Source: Toxonevra muliebris
Taxonomy: Eukaryota; Arthropoda; Insecta; Diptera; Pallopteridae
Reading direction: 5' to 3'
Assembly: GCA_963691655.1 (NCBI GenBank)
Contig: OY829326.1
Span: 24,106,878-24,170,877 of the forward strand
Length of the DNA stretch: 64,000 bases
Shown: positions 13,061-26,900 of the stretch, piece after piece
Layout: every line of letters begins with the position of its first letter
How positions within the stretch are numbered: position 1 is the first letter of the stretch
Position numbers and translations under genes: made by a program
Notes under the pieces: model-generated
What the model saw: only the letters and a program-made list of their open reading frames with translations
What the model was told of the DNA's origin: nothing
Databases searched by the model: none

Positions 13061-14581
13061 TTAAGTAATTGCTGACAACAGATCCAACGAAGAAAAAACA
13101 CAAACTGCAGATGGCAGTGTACTTTTTTTTTTGAATCTCGTCGTTATGTGTTTAAATGGAAAAGAAAGTCCTTTTACATTAGTTTATCATTTATCTACAT
13201 ACATAAAAATTTATGATAATCATCACTTTTTTATTTCTCTTTTAAAAGACTGTGCGCATTTTTTTTAACTAAAACAAAATGTCAAATTATTAATTGAATG
13301 TACTATATCTTACGAAATGATGATATTGTTATATAAAAAGAAAAGAAGAAAAAACATAAACAATCAAAGAAAACCAATTTAGTATAGCTACGTAGTATGT
13401 ATGTGAGTTGTGACAGCCACTCATTTTTGTAATTAGTAGTAGTCTTTTGCAGCAAAATTGTTGCAACACGTCGTTCAATTGCTGCCCCCGTGTGTCTTTT
13501 CTTCTACAATCATCCCCCAACGAAATGAGCAATCAAGTAATTTTTTATTACTTACAATCTCTTAACAATTTTTGCATACAACTTGAACACAATTTTGTCG
13601 TTTTCAATACACAATTTTTTTAATGATAATTTATTTAGATGTTTATCTTTTTTTTGTATATATAAGATATACACGGAGAAACTATTCCCACATATTTTCA
13701 TCTCCAACAAATTCTCAAAACATAATTTTTGTTGTTGCGAAAAAGAAAATCAAATAACCTTTTTCTTTTTTTTTTTGCCTTTTCTCTTTCTTAATTTTTT
13801 GACGAGAGAGAAATTGGCACGATTCTCCACGAGGCTGTGATAATATTATATGTGTCAAGTTGTTAAAATTGTTTATAATAACCCTGCCCCTCCCAAGAAA
13901 AAAAAAAAAACAAGTGAAATTCAAATACATCACTCGTTCAATATTCGTCGTCTTCATGGAATTTACTGGCAAATGCACACACATGCATGCACTCATTCAC
14001 TCTTGTATACCCTCTAACCGGTAACTTACTCAGTTGAGAATTGATTCCCCTCTCTAGTTTATTTTGGCAGCTCATTAAATGAAATAAAATTTAGTTTTTT
14101 ATTTGTTTTAGCTACACTTTCATTTCATATAAAACTCTGCAGTGTTTTACATTCTGCTGTCCTTCACCTTCCAACTTGTGTGAAGTATTTGCCAGTTAAT
14201 TTGTTATAATAAAAATAAGACGTATTTATTATTTCCTTTTTTATGAAAACAAATTTGAATTTGTTTGTTAAACTAATAAACATTTTAAATTTTTATACGA
14301 AATCATTTATTCCAAGTTATTTTTAGATGTTAAAAATTACTTTGTAATTATCAGTTTGAAATTGTAACCATTTTTCTCTTTCCTTTTTTTTTTGCATACA
14401 GAATAATTTCCTTTTATACATAAAAAAAATATTTAAAATAAAATTTAAACGAAAAAAAAACACTAAAATGCATGTATTTTATAAGAAGTTATTAGTATAT
14501 ATGATCCAGCAAATTATAAAACGATAATAAAGAAAACCAAAAAAAAAAGTTCTTCATAAAAATATTTCTACATCGAAAATT
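13061..14581. other. Convergent 3' intergenic region between importin-4 and Dbp73D
   Basis: This is about 1.5 kb of AT-rich sequence with poly-T and poly-A tracts and an AATAAA near 14208. It must contain the 3' untranslated regions and polyadenylation sites of both converging genes. Open frames here (for example 13583-13840 and 13715-13996) are low-complexity and are not considered genes. Confidence 0.6.
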
Positions 14582-16974
14582 TCACTTTTGAATTCCTTTT
14601 GATTTTCCGGCGCTCGCATTAAACTTTTTACGTTTAAACGTCGATTTCTTTGTTAAATTACGCTTGGCTCCTAGCAATTGTTCCTCTTTGTGCTGTGCTG
14701 TCTCCTGCATACGAACGTCAGTCTGTACTTGCAGTTTCTCCATGAATGTTAACGTAGCTGGGTCTTTCTTTAGCAGTGGCCGTCCCTTGGCACGTTCTTT
14801 GCGCAGCAATTTCGTGCGTTTATCCTTTTCGAGTTTTTCGCGTAAAGCCTGCAACGCCAATGTATACGATTTTGCGTGCATTTCTTCCATTGTCGTTGAA
14901 GCAATAATCTCTCCAGTTATTATTTTGCCAACTTCAGCGAGTGTTTGCTATAAGGGGGAAAAAGGGAAAAAAGTGTGAAAATTTACAAACTCTGAAGATT
15001 GAATAAGCATCAGCTTATGATTCATTACTTACATTGAAAGTATTAAGCTCCTTATTTGTCAGTAGTGTTATTGCAGTACCGGGACAGCCTGCACGCGCTG
15101 TACGTCCAATACGATGAATATAGGTTTTTATGTGACGAGGCATATCATAAGATATTACAACATCAACATCAGGTATATCTATACCACGGGCCAATGCATC
15201 CGAACATATTACACTATGAGTTAAAATTAATTTAGTATAATTCCATAGAAAAAATTCAAAATTATTCAATGCTCATATATTTACCCATTAATTTGACCAC
15301 GCGAAAATTGACTCAACACATTAGCGCGTTCCTTCGCGCTTACCGAAGCAGATAAATCACGTATGATTATATTATCCTTACACAATTCCGACAGCACAAA
15401 TGCTAATCTATTGTAAAAATGAAACAGAATGTTAAGTTATTATACAAATTTAATTTGGCTGTAGACTTTGAATTTTCACATTTACCTTCCCGATGATTCT
15501 GCACTGTTGGTAAAGCACAAAAATTTCGTCCATGCATTCTCTGTGACCAGCGAGAATAGAGTCAGCGGTTTGATGCGGTTCTCTGTGATGCAGTACTTTT
15601 CAGTAAGCTCAGCTGGTGTTGTGTACTTGCCAATAAATTCACCTCGTGCTACTTTCTCATCCGCACATGTTTCGTTGTTTGCTGCAGTTGCAGTAAATTT
15701 CTCGCGCAACTCTTTCAGGTTCGTCAGCACAGACGTGAATAGTTTCGGTTGAAAGAGCCGCAAATTTTGTAATTTTTCAGGATCCTGAGACAGCGTAGCG
15801 GAGAAGAGCAATTTGTGTGGCTGTATCTCGGCGCTTTGTTGTATCTCATTGTAACACAGTGGCGCTGAGCGTCCGGAAAGCAATTGATCTGAAGTAGTGC
15901 GCACATGTTCATCCAAATGATAAAGCCAATTTTGAAATACCGCATCCATAATGCGATCTGCTTCATCGATCACCAAGAATTTAAGTGACTTCAAACAAAA
16001 GCCTTTAGTTGAATGTAAATGATCGACCAAACGTCCCGGCGTAGTTATCACAATGTCTACTTTTGAATAGTACTCGCCTTTATATAGCTCCACTAGTTTC
16101 TCTTGCTCTAATGGGAAAGCAAACTGCTTCGACAGCAAGCACACAGTCAAGTCAGTTTTCTCGCACAGTTTCTTGAATACTTTAAAAACTTGCAACGCCA
16201 ATTCTGCTACCGGCAATACAACTAGTGCACGTATTTTCCGTTGCACACGCGTTGCCAGCAGTTGTACCACCGGTATTGCGAATGCCAGAGTTTTACCACT
16301 GCCCGTGGGTGCTGAAACACAAATATCACGTGGTCGAAATGGTGTGGGTTTAGCATGAGCATCAAGAAGCCATGGTATTACAGCGGTTTGCACAGGAAAA
16401 AGGCGTGCCACGTGTAGTTCCTTCAATGAGTGACGTATATGTGCCGCCAAGAAGGTTAAATTAGCAATATCTTCTAGTGGCTCAACGGCAGCGCTGCTGG
16501 GTGTTATGCTTGTCGATATGATCACGGGATGTGCCAGCCAAGCGGGTAACACCATATCCACCTTTTGCCGTTTGATGACGTCCACATCCTCACCAAGTAC
16601 TTCATAGCCTTCGGCAGCGGTTGCCTCATTTTCACCATCACCAGCTGCTTGCACTGGATCTACATCTTCGATTGCTGATGTTGTCACTTCTTTTGAAGTA
16701 GAATTGGTTTCCTGCTCTTCTACTTTTACTAATCTGATCTTCTTTACTTTTAATTCATTGTCCTCCACAGTTTTTTGTTCTTTAGCTGCCTTTTGTTTTC
16801 TTTTTCGTTTTTCAACCTTTTGCATAAACTTTTTCAATATTTCCGCCTCATTTTCTTTTGCCTTCTCGGATTTTCCTTCTGTGTATCTTTTGAAAACAAA
16901 ACAGAAATATATTAATTAATTTATTTTGGAATATTATTTACATTATTTTACCTATTCACTGTAAATAGCTCCAT
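14582..16974 (-). CDS. Dbp73D: DEAD-box ATP-dependent RNA helicase Dbp73D (DDX51/Dbp6 family), complete, five exons
   Basis: Nucleolar RNA helicase of the DDX51/Dbp6 family, known to act in 60S ribosomal subunit assembly. Exons in coding order are 16974-16952, 16886-15486, 15407-15285, 15213-15033 and 14947-14582; all junctions are GT-AG and in phase, giving 697 residues. The tiny first exon encodes MELFTVN and the start of R8; the next continues YTEGKSEK, which fixes the start. A lysine-rich and acidic N-terminal extension precedes the core. Motifs: I APTGSGKT at about 200-207, Ia PVAELA, Ib TPGR, II DEAD at about 315-318, III SAT at about 370-372, V ARGIDIP at about 524-530, [12 protein letters not shown] at about 549-558. 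The C-terminus is basic. Motif Ia lacks the usual PTRELA. The gene is convergent with importin-4 and divergent from the GH1 gene. Confidence 0.95.
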
Positions 16975-17734
16975 GTTTTTCTTGAAATTTAAACCAATTT
17001 ACAGAAGCAAATATCTTAAATCAACACATGCACGTGTAGAATGAGTGTGAAAGAGAATGATGAAAATAAAAGAACAACAGAGTGATGCCACCTGACATTT
17101 AAAAATCTCATAAAGAAAATTCCATGTTTCGTAGGACTCAATAGAATAACATTTTTTTATGAACTTTCGGAATTCAATGGATCTATAATTTTATACAAGA
17201 TTTTATTCTATAAAAATAATGAAAAAAATATTTTAGCTGTAAAGGCATTTTAAATCAAAAACTCATTTTGTATTTAGTCAAAAAATATCATGTGGAATTC
17301 CAAAATTAGAAAATATTATATAAATATCAATTGAAAATATGAAATGAATTTTTAACCCATTTAAATTTGGTGAATTTAATTTATATTAAAGTTGGAGTTA
17401 CATAATATGCTTTCTGCGCACCTGTCAAAAAAGATAAATCTGTAAATTTGTATAAAGTTAGTTACACTACTAAAGTGGATGACGCATTGAAAGCGAATGA
17501 CGCGAAAAAATGAGCAACTTTCAACTTTTTTACGCTTTTTTTAGTTAAACAACAGATTGTTCATAGTTTTTCTAGTCATACATATATAGTTTTCTAATTT
17601 TAATTGAATTTACTATAAATAAGTATATGTCCTATATAACCTCAATGTGTTGGGGCCTTAAAACCAAATAAATAAATAAAATAAATATAGTTTCCTAAAT
17701 TTAATACAAACAAAACATAATTAAAAAAAAAAAA

Positions 17735-17915
17735 ATTTGATATACCACGTTTTTAAAACTGACTAAGAAGTATAAAACAATTTCTCCTAGCCCCATAGAG
17801 ATTTATAACCTCATAAAGATTCTTAACCCCATACAGATTGAGCTGAAAATTTGTAGTTGTGAATTTTAGTAGGTATGAAAATACTTGCATGATTCCTGCC
17901 AAACGGTAGTGCCAA
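17735..17915 (+). repeat. Dispersed repeat with an inverted partner near 54760-54880
   Basis: Segments TATACCAC(G/A)TTTTTAAAACT, GTAGTTGTGAATTTTAGTAGG and GAAAATA(C/T)TT(G/A)CATGATT occur here in the same order as on the opposite strand at about 54760-54880, inside the element at 54574-55258. This copy has roughly 80 extra bases between the first two segments. Confidence 0.5.
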
Positions 17916-18006
17916 TTCTCTTTTGTTTACAAAATTAGCATGTCAGCACATTTTCATTTAATTAAAATACAAAGTTTATAAGTTAACATTTGATATACCA
18001 CGCCAT

Positions 18007-18495
18007 TGGTATTGACTACGAAAGAAGAAGAAGAACAAGTTGCTGGTAACTTTACCTTGTATAAATTTACCTTACATCAGTTGAAAGAGCATTACAACAA
18101 ATGCAATAAGACAAAGACAACACTCTGCTTTGTTGCTATAAGGACCCAGGAAGGAAGAAAAGAAAGAGAGCTCGACTTCACATATCGCGTACTTTCGTAT
18201 TGATAATCGGGACCATGGTGAAATCATGTATAAGGTAATAGCAACATACAACAATTGCACCTTGGCAAAAACAACATATCTTTGTTGTTGCGTCAGATAC
18301 CATTAAATGTCCAAATCAGCCGTACAACAAAGCAATAACAACACATCTTTGTTGTTGCGGCGAATGTCGAAATGGAGAAAAAACGTAAACAAACAATCAA
18401 AAGTATACAGTGATTTTGATAGTTTATGGTATTGACCACGAAAAAAAATGAGATGGGTTACTGTTAACTTCACCTGGTATATATTCACCCTGATC
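18007..18495. repeat. Direct-repeat pair flanking smaller internal repeats
   Basis: About 70 bases at 18007-18076 (TGGTATTGACTACGAAA ... GGTAACTTTACCTTGTATA) recur at 18427-18495 (TGGTATTGACCACGAAA ... GTTAACTTCACCTGGTATA). Between them ACATCTTTGTTGTTGCG-type segments occur twice, near 18280 and 18338. It could be the remains of a transposon with long direct repeats or a decayed tandem array. Confidence 0.45.
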
Positions 18496-20903
18496 AATCA
18501 CTCTGAATAACGAGCAAAAGGAAATAATTAGCAGTTCAAAATTCCTTTAAATAGGTTTTCCCTTATTTTAATAACTCGCCCGTTTCGAAATTCGTTTAAA
18601 ATCGGATTTGCATCGAACTTAGCTTTGAAATATTCTCGGCCTAAACTCTCCATGGGCTATTACGTATAAAAAAGAAGAGAAGGAAGGCAACTATTTTAGT
18701 AGGTAGACCATGCCTATTTTTACATTTAATTTATGAACATAATTTTATCAAAATCTGTCATAAGATGGAATGCCATTTCTTGTGTTTGGGCTATAAGAAG
18801 GGAAGATTGGCAGTACTTCAATCTCTCCCAATTTTTCATGGAAGTATCTCAATAATATTCAAAGTAATGAGCGAAGAAGTCTATTTGTCTTTCGGACTAT
18901 GGTTCAGTGCTAAATATGCTAAAGCCTGGTTCGAAAAAAACGAGGCAGATCCAAAGAAAGTTATCCGTCGTTTATTTACACTCTTCTTCTGAGTAGAAAG
19001 CACTGTGCCCTAGCACTTAATGATAAAATATACTTGTAGTACAACAATTGGTCAGAAAATTGATTTAACCTGAATATCTCAGTTGTTTCAGAAAAATTTC
19101 TATTAGCTAGAAGTAAGTAAATTTACTTAAAAATTAGATAAGAATTTTTTAATAAAATAATTACAATCAGTGTAATGCTTCTATTTCTTATCTTTATTTG
19201 CTTCAACGCATTGTTAACTATATTATTATATACAAGTATAATTAACGTTATCAAATCTTTATTATCAAAATATTTAAAAGGAATATTGGTGGGTTTAATT
19301 GCATTAACTTCTAACCATTACAAATACAACAACTTTTAGTAATAAAATCATATTTCTTTATTTTTTTTTTGTTTTGACTCAAAAATTACAATACATCCAA
19401 TTTAGATCAATTAAAAATTAATTGGATTCTTTTATATCATTATTAAGTAAGAAATTAAAAAGTGTAAAATATACATTTAAAATCACAAATATAAAAAAAC
19501 TTAATAAACTATTAATCAAATTTTTTTTTTAATATTAAATATGCAATCGTTTGTAAGTTTCATGCTGATATATTAAATTTATTGGATAATTTATATTCCG
19601 TTTAATTTCGAATTAGTTTTCGCAAAATTATCATTATCCGTATTTTTCACAAATAGGATTTTTTAGCTTTAAGGGTTCTCGACTACCTTCAATTAAAGTT
19701 TTTTGAAAGTTAATTATTACAATATAATGACTAATAAAGGGATTGGATAAATAATTAAGAATAGTACTAACATTTGTATATTTACATATGTGGTTACGAC
19801 TTTAGTCTTCAGTAAGCCTTCAAAAAAATAAAAGAAAAGTTGGTTGCATTTAAATTTGTAGCCTTAGCTACCTTTACCTACAAAGGTAAAGGAAAATAAC
19901 GCAGCTTATCTCCAACATCATCAATATGTTAACATCAATTTAAATAGTAAAACACAGAATATACTTAATTTACTTTGGGGATTTTTTTGATCATTAAGTT
20001 GATGAGGACTATTTATTTTAATATTTATGACAGTAGTATCTGTTTACACCACAAAAGTAAACAGACAAAATAAACAGACAAAATAAAAAATAACCATTAA
20101 CTAGCGCTAAAGTATAGATCATATTCTTTTAAATATACGACCTGCATATTTGAGTCACAAAATTATCGGAGAAGAAACATTCCATTAAAAAAAAAAGAAA
20201 ACAAAAATACCCTTATAAAAAACCACAAAATGTGTCAATGTGTAGTTTATAAATCTGTATTTAATTTTAAACATTTAAATGAAGCAAACATAGACGAAAG
20301 TAATTAAATTGTAACTGGTTCTTAACGGCTGAAGGCTTGATTTTTATTACCAACCGAATAACACTAACAAACACACAATAATTAGTGACGTAATGTCATA
20401 ATAATTGATACATATACGAGTTTTTACATACGTAAATATGTATAAATTTATATATTATTTGAGAAATGACAAAGTTAAAGTGAGTTGTCACAGGTTTTGC
20501 AACATTTCAAAGTTTTCGGAAGTACCTACATATGAATGTACGTATAAATATTATCTTTTTAGTACAATTAATTAAACGCGTATGCGATTGGAATCCCCCT
20601 GTAGAAAAAATCTGCATATTTTAGACGTAAATTCATCTTCACACTTACAAACTGGAAAATTCATTGAATTGTTCTTATAAAAAATCAGATAATTATTTAA
20701 AACTAGAACTAATTTCCTTGTAACTCATCGTATATTCACGGTTGAATTTTCTATATTATTTTTTTAATTGAAAATGCAAATTAAGTTTTAGGACTGTTGA
20801 ACTTAATCTACTCTGTAAACTTGTTTAAAGCCTCTCATGCTGAAACTAGATGAACATTGCTTTTATGATGATTTTTAGGAAAGAGGGCTTCAACGTGGGC
20901 AGG

Positions 20904-21613
20904 GCCCTAAGGTTGACACCACAGGAAAATTTCCGGGCATTAGTTGGTAACACTGAACGCTTTCTGTAGTTGTTGCGGAGATTAAGTTTTTGATTATGCT
21001 TTGAAGTGGATAGTAATGTGTACGTGAGTAGAAACTGTGAGGATTTTTAAGTAACTTTGACAAGATGATGCCATGACATTTTTTCTCTCAAAGTATTGTG
21101 ATGTTTTTTTTTTTCTCAGAAGGGTAAATTCACCGAAATTGACGATTTTGAAAACATAAAAATCGTTATAATTCTATTTATGCATAGCACCATGACCCTG
21201 TAGTGGATAATTTTGGTCCCAAGGTGGACGCTTGCGTTTTTTTTTTATCAAAATGTGTTCATACGTAATATTTATCAATATTTATGATTGTAAATATGAA
21301 TTTGATCAATTTTGAACATTTTATGATGAAGTTTTTGAATATTTTAAATGGCCCCAGTGAAGCTCTGATAATTCTTATTCGCTTTTTTGATAATTGATAA
21401 TAACATTTTATTTTTATGTAAAAGATTTGTATAATCTAAAAACAATAAATATTAAATAGTTTTAGGTTATATTGTGTTTTTCAATAGCTTTTTCAATTTT
21501 TTCAGGTCCCAAGTGGACTACTTTTTTTAAGTTAACTAATGAAATAAAGTTTCAAAGTATATTATATTATAGGTATATTATCACTTAAAAGATGGGTGCC
21601 CACCTTAGGGCTC
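20904..21613. repeat. Degenerate inverted-repeat element
   Basis: GGCCCTAAGGTTGACACC at the left end is inverted at the right end as GGTGCCCACCTTAGGGC. Related CCCAAGGTGGAC and CCCAAGTGGAC motifs occur inside near 21218 and 21508. No clean target duplication was seen, so the boundaries are approximate. Confidence 0.35.
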
Positions 21614-21835
21614 TCTTCCCTTTCTAAAAAAGGAGTGCATTGGTTTTCGAGGTGCTGATTTTTGTTTGGGTATGTGTATCTTTGGAAAGCTTAGTTAAAA
21701 ACTCAACTTTTGATTTATTTTAGATTCATAATTACCTTCTTTTTTTTTTTTGTTGGAACAGCAAAAGAAGTATTCAAGAATAAAGTACTCAGACAAGTTT
21801 TACGTCCATTGTATCATATCCTGTGTTCCTTTTTG

Positions 21836-22114
21836 CTATTCTTTAAATCTACCAGATGTATTAATAAATCTTAGCAGATCCTGCGGTGTTAAAGAGCTCA
21901 GGTGTTCGTCTCTTAACACTCTAGTACCAAATAGGCTTACTCTGATTTGGCAAAAAGCGGGGCAGATATTAAGTAAGTGGTCTGCCCTCTCTTCATATTC
22001 TTCCTCCAAACCGCAGGAAGCACAAAAGGCACTAGCTCCCAGGCCTATGATATGCAAATGTTTGGCCCAAGAGAAGTGATCTGTATATAATCCCTGTATA
22101 TAATTGAGAGCCAT
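21836..22114 (-). pseudogene. Non-LTR retrotransposon C-terminal fragment
   Basis: The minus-strand frame carries the cysteine/histidine motif found at the extreme C-terminus of many insect LINE polymerase proteins. It has a leader of the HLHIIGLG type, then CASCGLEEEYEERADHLLNI and CPAF, a C-x2-C ... H-x4-C arrangement. Only about 92 residues remain. No reverse transcriptase or RNase H domain is attached, so this is a 5'-truncated dead copy. A second fragment of the same motif lies at 46960-47235. Confidence 0.7.
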
Positions 22115-23680
22115 TGGATGCTCGTGAAGCGAAAGACTTGCACGAATAAATACTATATGAGGATGTTCAAAAATCGATCAGACGAAACATTTAACAGAGC
22201 CAATGCCACGTAGACGTGCAACAGTGATCGATAATAATGGATATAAAACAAAGTTTTGAAAACTTTTTCGATTTTTCTTCAATTTTCACATTAACTTTTT
22301 CTAGTTGCAAATGTTTTGACTTCTTCAATTCAGACTTAAATTTAATATAACTTCTTTCTTTTTTTATTTGCAACATAATTTTATACTTTTAATTTTTTAT
22401 AATAAATGGCAATAAATACATATTGTTTTGAATAAAAAAGATTTTTGATAAAAATTATTTCAGTGAACTTAAGAAGTTATTTAAAGTACAAGTGATTTTG
22501 GTTGCAAATGATATGACCGGCACTGTATATATTTAAATCGAAACCTCTCCTCTTTTTATTTAAAACTTTCCAAATCTCAGCTACGAAATTCATATAAAAT
22601 AATATGTTACTATAATAATGAAGTAACTCTAAAAATGTTATCTTGCAATAAAAGTTGAAAAAGAATTCAAATAATGTTTGCTCTTTTTATACATCATTAC
22701 GCAAAACACATGATAATAAAAAAATAAATAAATGGAGTGGTGTACACTATTATAATGAACGACACATATTTTCACATTTTTTCATTCTAATGATAAAAAC
22801 TAAAATTCTTTATCCTTCGAATGAGTCCAAAATTATTAAAATCGGATAATAGTGAGCTTGTTTAATCCCCTTAACCAAAGATAAACTATCATTATCACTG
22901 TTCGCAGTGGCAATAAATGTTGTTTATGTGACCACGCAACATATTAATGCACATTTAGGATCTGGTTTTCTTTAGGATCAAATGTTCAGAGATACTTTTG
23001 AAATCTCAAGTCGATATTTTATTTGGGTTGAGAAATATTGTAACATACACATCGTTGTGTGTCTTTGTCTCTATCTGAACTGTTTTCATTCCATATGTTT
23101 ATTATAAAAAAAATATTAACTTTTACCTTTTTGCTTTTATTTAACTATATTGCTTTTAACCTACCTCTTGACGTGAGAATCATTTTATAAATTCAGTGCT
23201 CTTTTTCCATATCTTATTTTTTTTATATCTTTCCAAAAGTTGATTTCACATTTTTTTAAATGCCTAACTAAATTAAACAAAAAGGTTACATGCATAAGTA
23301 GCAAGTGAATTAATTATCACATTAGAGTCAAGTTCGAATCGTCACTTAACTTGCCAAAAATCAGAGTACTTGTTTACCGCTGAGAGGAAAAATCATGACG
23401 AGAGCATGAAGTTTTAATTAATATTCTTGGTAACGTTAAGTTATTTTACGCATATACTTATCAACATTCATATACATAACGCTGTTGCCCTGTTGCCAAC
23501 AATCAGCTTGCCAGCGATCAGCTAAGTAAAAGTTCTCTCGCGATCAGCAGTAGGCCGACAGTAGTAGTGATCAACTCTCTCTCTTATTTGTGTTTATTCT
23601 TATTATTAGAACAGACAGAAACTACAAGCATATCTTAATAGTATAGAATTATCAGCTGCGATTGATTTTAAATACGAGGA

Positions 23681-23688
23681 TATAAAAG
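23681..23688 (+). promoter_or_regulatory. TATA box upstream of the GH1 gene
   Basis: A strong TATAAAAG lies 279 bases before the GH1 start codon, so transcription would begin near 23710. That would give a 5' untranslated leader of roughly 250 bases if no leader intron exists. The motif is clear but its use is inferred. Confidence 0.45.
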
Positions 23689-23959
23689 CGTTTATATTCA
23701 TTTGAGAATATTCCGTCTAGCTTGAAGAAACGCTTTAGATAAACACTAAAGACATCGAAAAAAAAAAATTTGTTTGAGAACGGAATAGTTCAAAACGGAA
23801 ACACGCAAATCGCAACAAATCGGCATAACTCTATTTACGTGTGAGCGAATTGAAACGTTGGCGTGTTAAATTTTTAATTGTTTAATATACATATATAATA
23901 AATATTTAAAAAATTGTGCTAAAAAATAAATTTAAAAAAAAATAATAATAATAATAAAA

Positions 23960-26900
23960 ATGTTGTTAAAATCGTCAATAAAAAGTGTAATAAAAATGAG
24001 AATTAATAGTTTTGCATTAATTGCAATTTTGTCAATTTTAAGTTTAAATCGCTGTAGCTGTAGTGTAGTGTAAGTTTTACTTCGGCTACCTTATATTTCA
24101 GGATCCTTTGTAACAATTTTAAATGAATAATAACAAATAAGCTGCTTAAGTAATTTTAAGCCAAATATTTTTAACATGATAATAAGAGTTTATAATTTTC
24201 AAACTGATAAATCTTCTACTTCAAATTAGACAATTACTCGTTTGAATCAGTAATTCTACTTAGGAATACATTACTCTAGATCATAGTTTATATGCATCCA
24301 CAAGAATGAAAAAGCCGATAATTTAAAAATTTGTAACGGTTGCCGTGACTCAGTTGTTGAGCTTAAGATCAAAGGTTTGATTCTTGCTAACGCAAATTCG
24401 AGTTCAGTTTTCAAAAGATCGTTTAAAACAAGAAAAAATTTATTTTCTTATCCAGTTTTCAAATAGAAATAAATATCAAGTAAAATAAAACTGAGAGAAG
24501 AAGTGAATATAAATTGTCAATTGAAAATATATCATTAAATTAGTTAAACAATTTCATGCTTATATGATCACAAATTTATCGATCGTATAAGTTGATTTCA
24601 TGTTTTGTTTTTATAACACTTGATAGTTTTCAAATATACGCAATTGAATTTTTAATCTCTACAAAATTAGAGATTTTTTTATTTGAATTACATCGTTTTG
24701 AGATATTTAACCCTAAACCTGATAAGTGTGCCTGACAGTCTCAAAAACATATTTTATGTTTTAACGTTTTTTATATGGTGTAATTCTCTGTCATTTTTAA
24801 TATTTTGCAAGCTATGCATAATAAGAAAGAACATACATTTTAGGAATTTTGTTATTTTGAAATAGGAATTTAAAAATTTGTAGTACTTTACCACAAGCTT
24901 TTGTGTCTTTTTGGATTGTGAGGTATGGGGCTAAAATTTCTCGCTGTTGTTTTTATTAAAAACAAAAGTTTGTTTTAAAGTCGTAAAATTCATTTTACAG
25001 ACTCGCTGAAATTGTCTAATTTGTACTATTCCAGTTGTTTTGAAGTTTTGTGTGTTTCAAAATATATAAATCTTCAAGCACTTTCAATTTTAAACTAAAT
25101 TATTACAGATTTTTGCTATTGAGTTAGCATATATAATCGTTTTCGGGTGACCAGTAGTTGGAACTTATACTTACTTGTGATTAAGGATGTTTCAAAATTG
25201 ATTTTTTTTTTTTTATTATTTATTTATTTCATTAATAACTTTAATAATAAATTTGAATTTATCAATACTTTTGCTTGGAAGCAGTTTAAAAAAATGCAAA
25301 AAAAAAAAAGATAGGAAACTATTAAGACTCATAGTAATAGTAGCATACATTTTAGAATAGCGTATCCCAAGAGACTGATGATTTTCTCTTTAGTAGACAA
25401 CAACTTCTTTTTTTTCGCTTTTTGAACACATTTTTCTCAAAAACAATTTTCATTGAAATACATACGTTCAGTGTTAAAAAATATATATAAAAAACGTATT
25501 TGAATTCGTAAATCATTTTGTGTGTTAACTAGTATTATCCACATTTATATTTTGTCAAAATGAATTTAAATGACTTCTTTATTCAAACTCATTCTATTCA
25601 AATGGTTTCAAAAATAAATAATACTATGCCCCATACTTTTTTATTTTGAAAATCCTAATGGTATCTCTCCAAATTAAAAAGTTAGATGATGATATGAAAG
25701 CGAATCTCATATTTGTTTTTTAAAAAACTGAAGGATTTTTCGGTGGAAAAACTTAAAAAAGTCACGTTTATTTCGGAAAACAAAGCTTAAGGGTGCTCGA
25801 ATTGAAATAATTATACGATTAATTTTCAACCGAATTTGTGTACATAAATAATTATAATTATTTGATTTTTTTCAAATTTCAAAGAGTAGTAACGAATTCA
25901 GGAATATTGTTTTCTGGTCAACTCTTAATACTTTTAGGTTAGGTTAATACTTTAGATTTGAATTTTTTTTTCAAAGCACTCTTTGTTTAATATAAATACT
26001 TTTTTCCGATACATATTTGGTATTGAAAGAATGTATTGAATATATCCTTATTTGTGATTTCGTCTCGCTGGTCAACATAAAAAGAGGTGATAAAGGAGGT
26101 AAAAAAAAGTAAATATCGTATCGCTTGTGAACTATAGAGGATTAAAATATGCATGTCTTATTTTAATCTTCTTGCTATAATATCTAAAGTTGACAACAAA
26201 TGACCACAAATTACACTTAAGTAGAAACAAAATTAAGAAAAAAACGGATTATTTTGTTATTCCATGTAATGAGTATGAACGTCAGTTAAAATTAAGTTTT
26301 GTTTTTACTTATTTAGTTTTAACTTTTATTTTACTTATTAAACTTTGAATCTAGTGTTTTGTATAAAAATCTTTAAAATTCAATACAAATTAAGTTTGTT
26401 TATTATATAAAAATATAGTAATGGGGTAAAACAGAGAATGGAATGGTTTTCAGTTCTTGAATACAAGCTTTAAAGTTTGTTCGCTCATAGCACAATCATT
26501 ATTCGGGAAAATGTTAACATCTGAAGGTAATTTCATTAAATTTCAAACGGTTAATAATTGTTGGTAATTTGTAGTCAACAACGCATCAATTTTTAATCAC
26601 CCTGTATACTTATTCAACTGAAATTAAGTATTGAAAATAAAGAATATGGTTTAAAGCGATGTAAATATTTAAAGTATAAATGTAAAATGTAGAAACAAAA
26701 TCACAGTAAAAAAGTTACGATTTTATTATTTACTTATGAATCTGTCAATAAAACCAAATAGCTTAAGATTTAGAAAACATATAAGCTTTTAAATATTTTA
26801 AAAGTTGACAAATAATCTTATGTCAATTTGATTGGAAATGAAAAATTCTTCAAATCAATAATATTTATAAGATAAATCTGCAAATATAATTAGAATTAGC

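Larger units (their letters stand above)
16975..23680. other. Divergent intergenic region between Dbp73D and the GH1 gene
   Basis: No host gene was recognised in this 6.7 kb. The Dbp73D promoter must lie just above 16975. The rest is AT-rich sequence with decayed repeats listed separately (17735-17915, 18007-18495, 20904-21613, 21836-22114). The 75-codon frame at 18765-18992 matches no family I know and has no neighbouring exons. Confidence 0.5.

Noticed and set aside
13715..13996. 93-codon minus-strand frame downstream of importin-4
   Set aside because: It is built from poly-lysine and poly-phenylalanine codons of A/T runs in an untranslated region.
18765..18992. 75-codon plus-strand frame as a small gene
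   Set aside because: It has no recognisable motif, no splice partners and no promoter evidence, in a region of decayed repeats.
24340..24390. Functional tRNA gene
   Set aside because: The A and B box likenesses are imperfect and no acceptor stem pairs.
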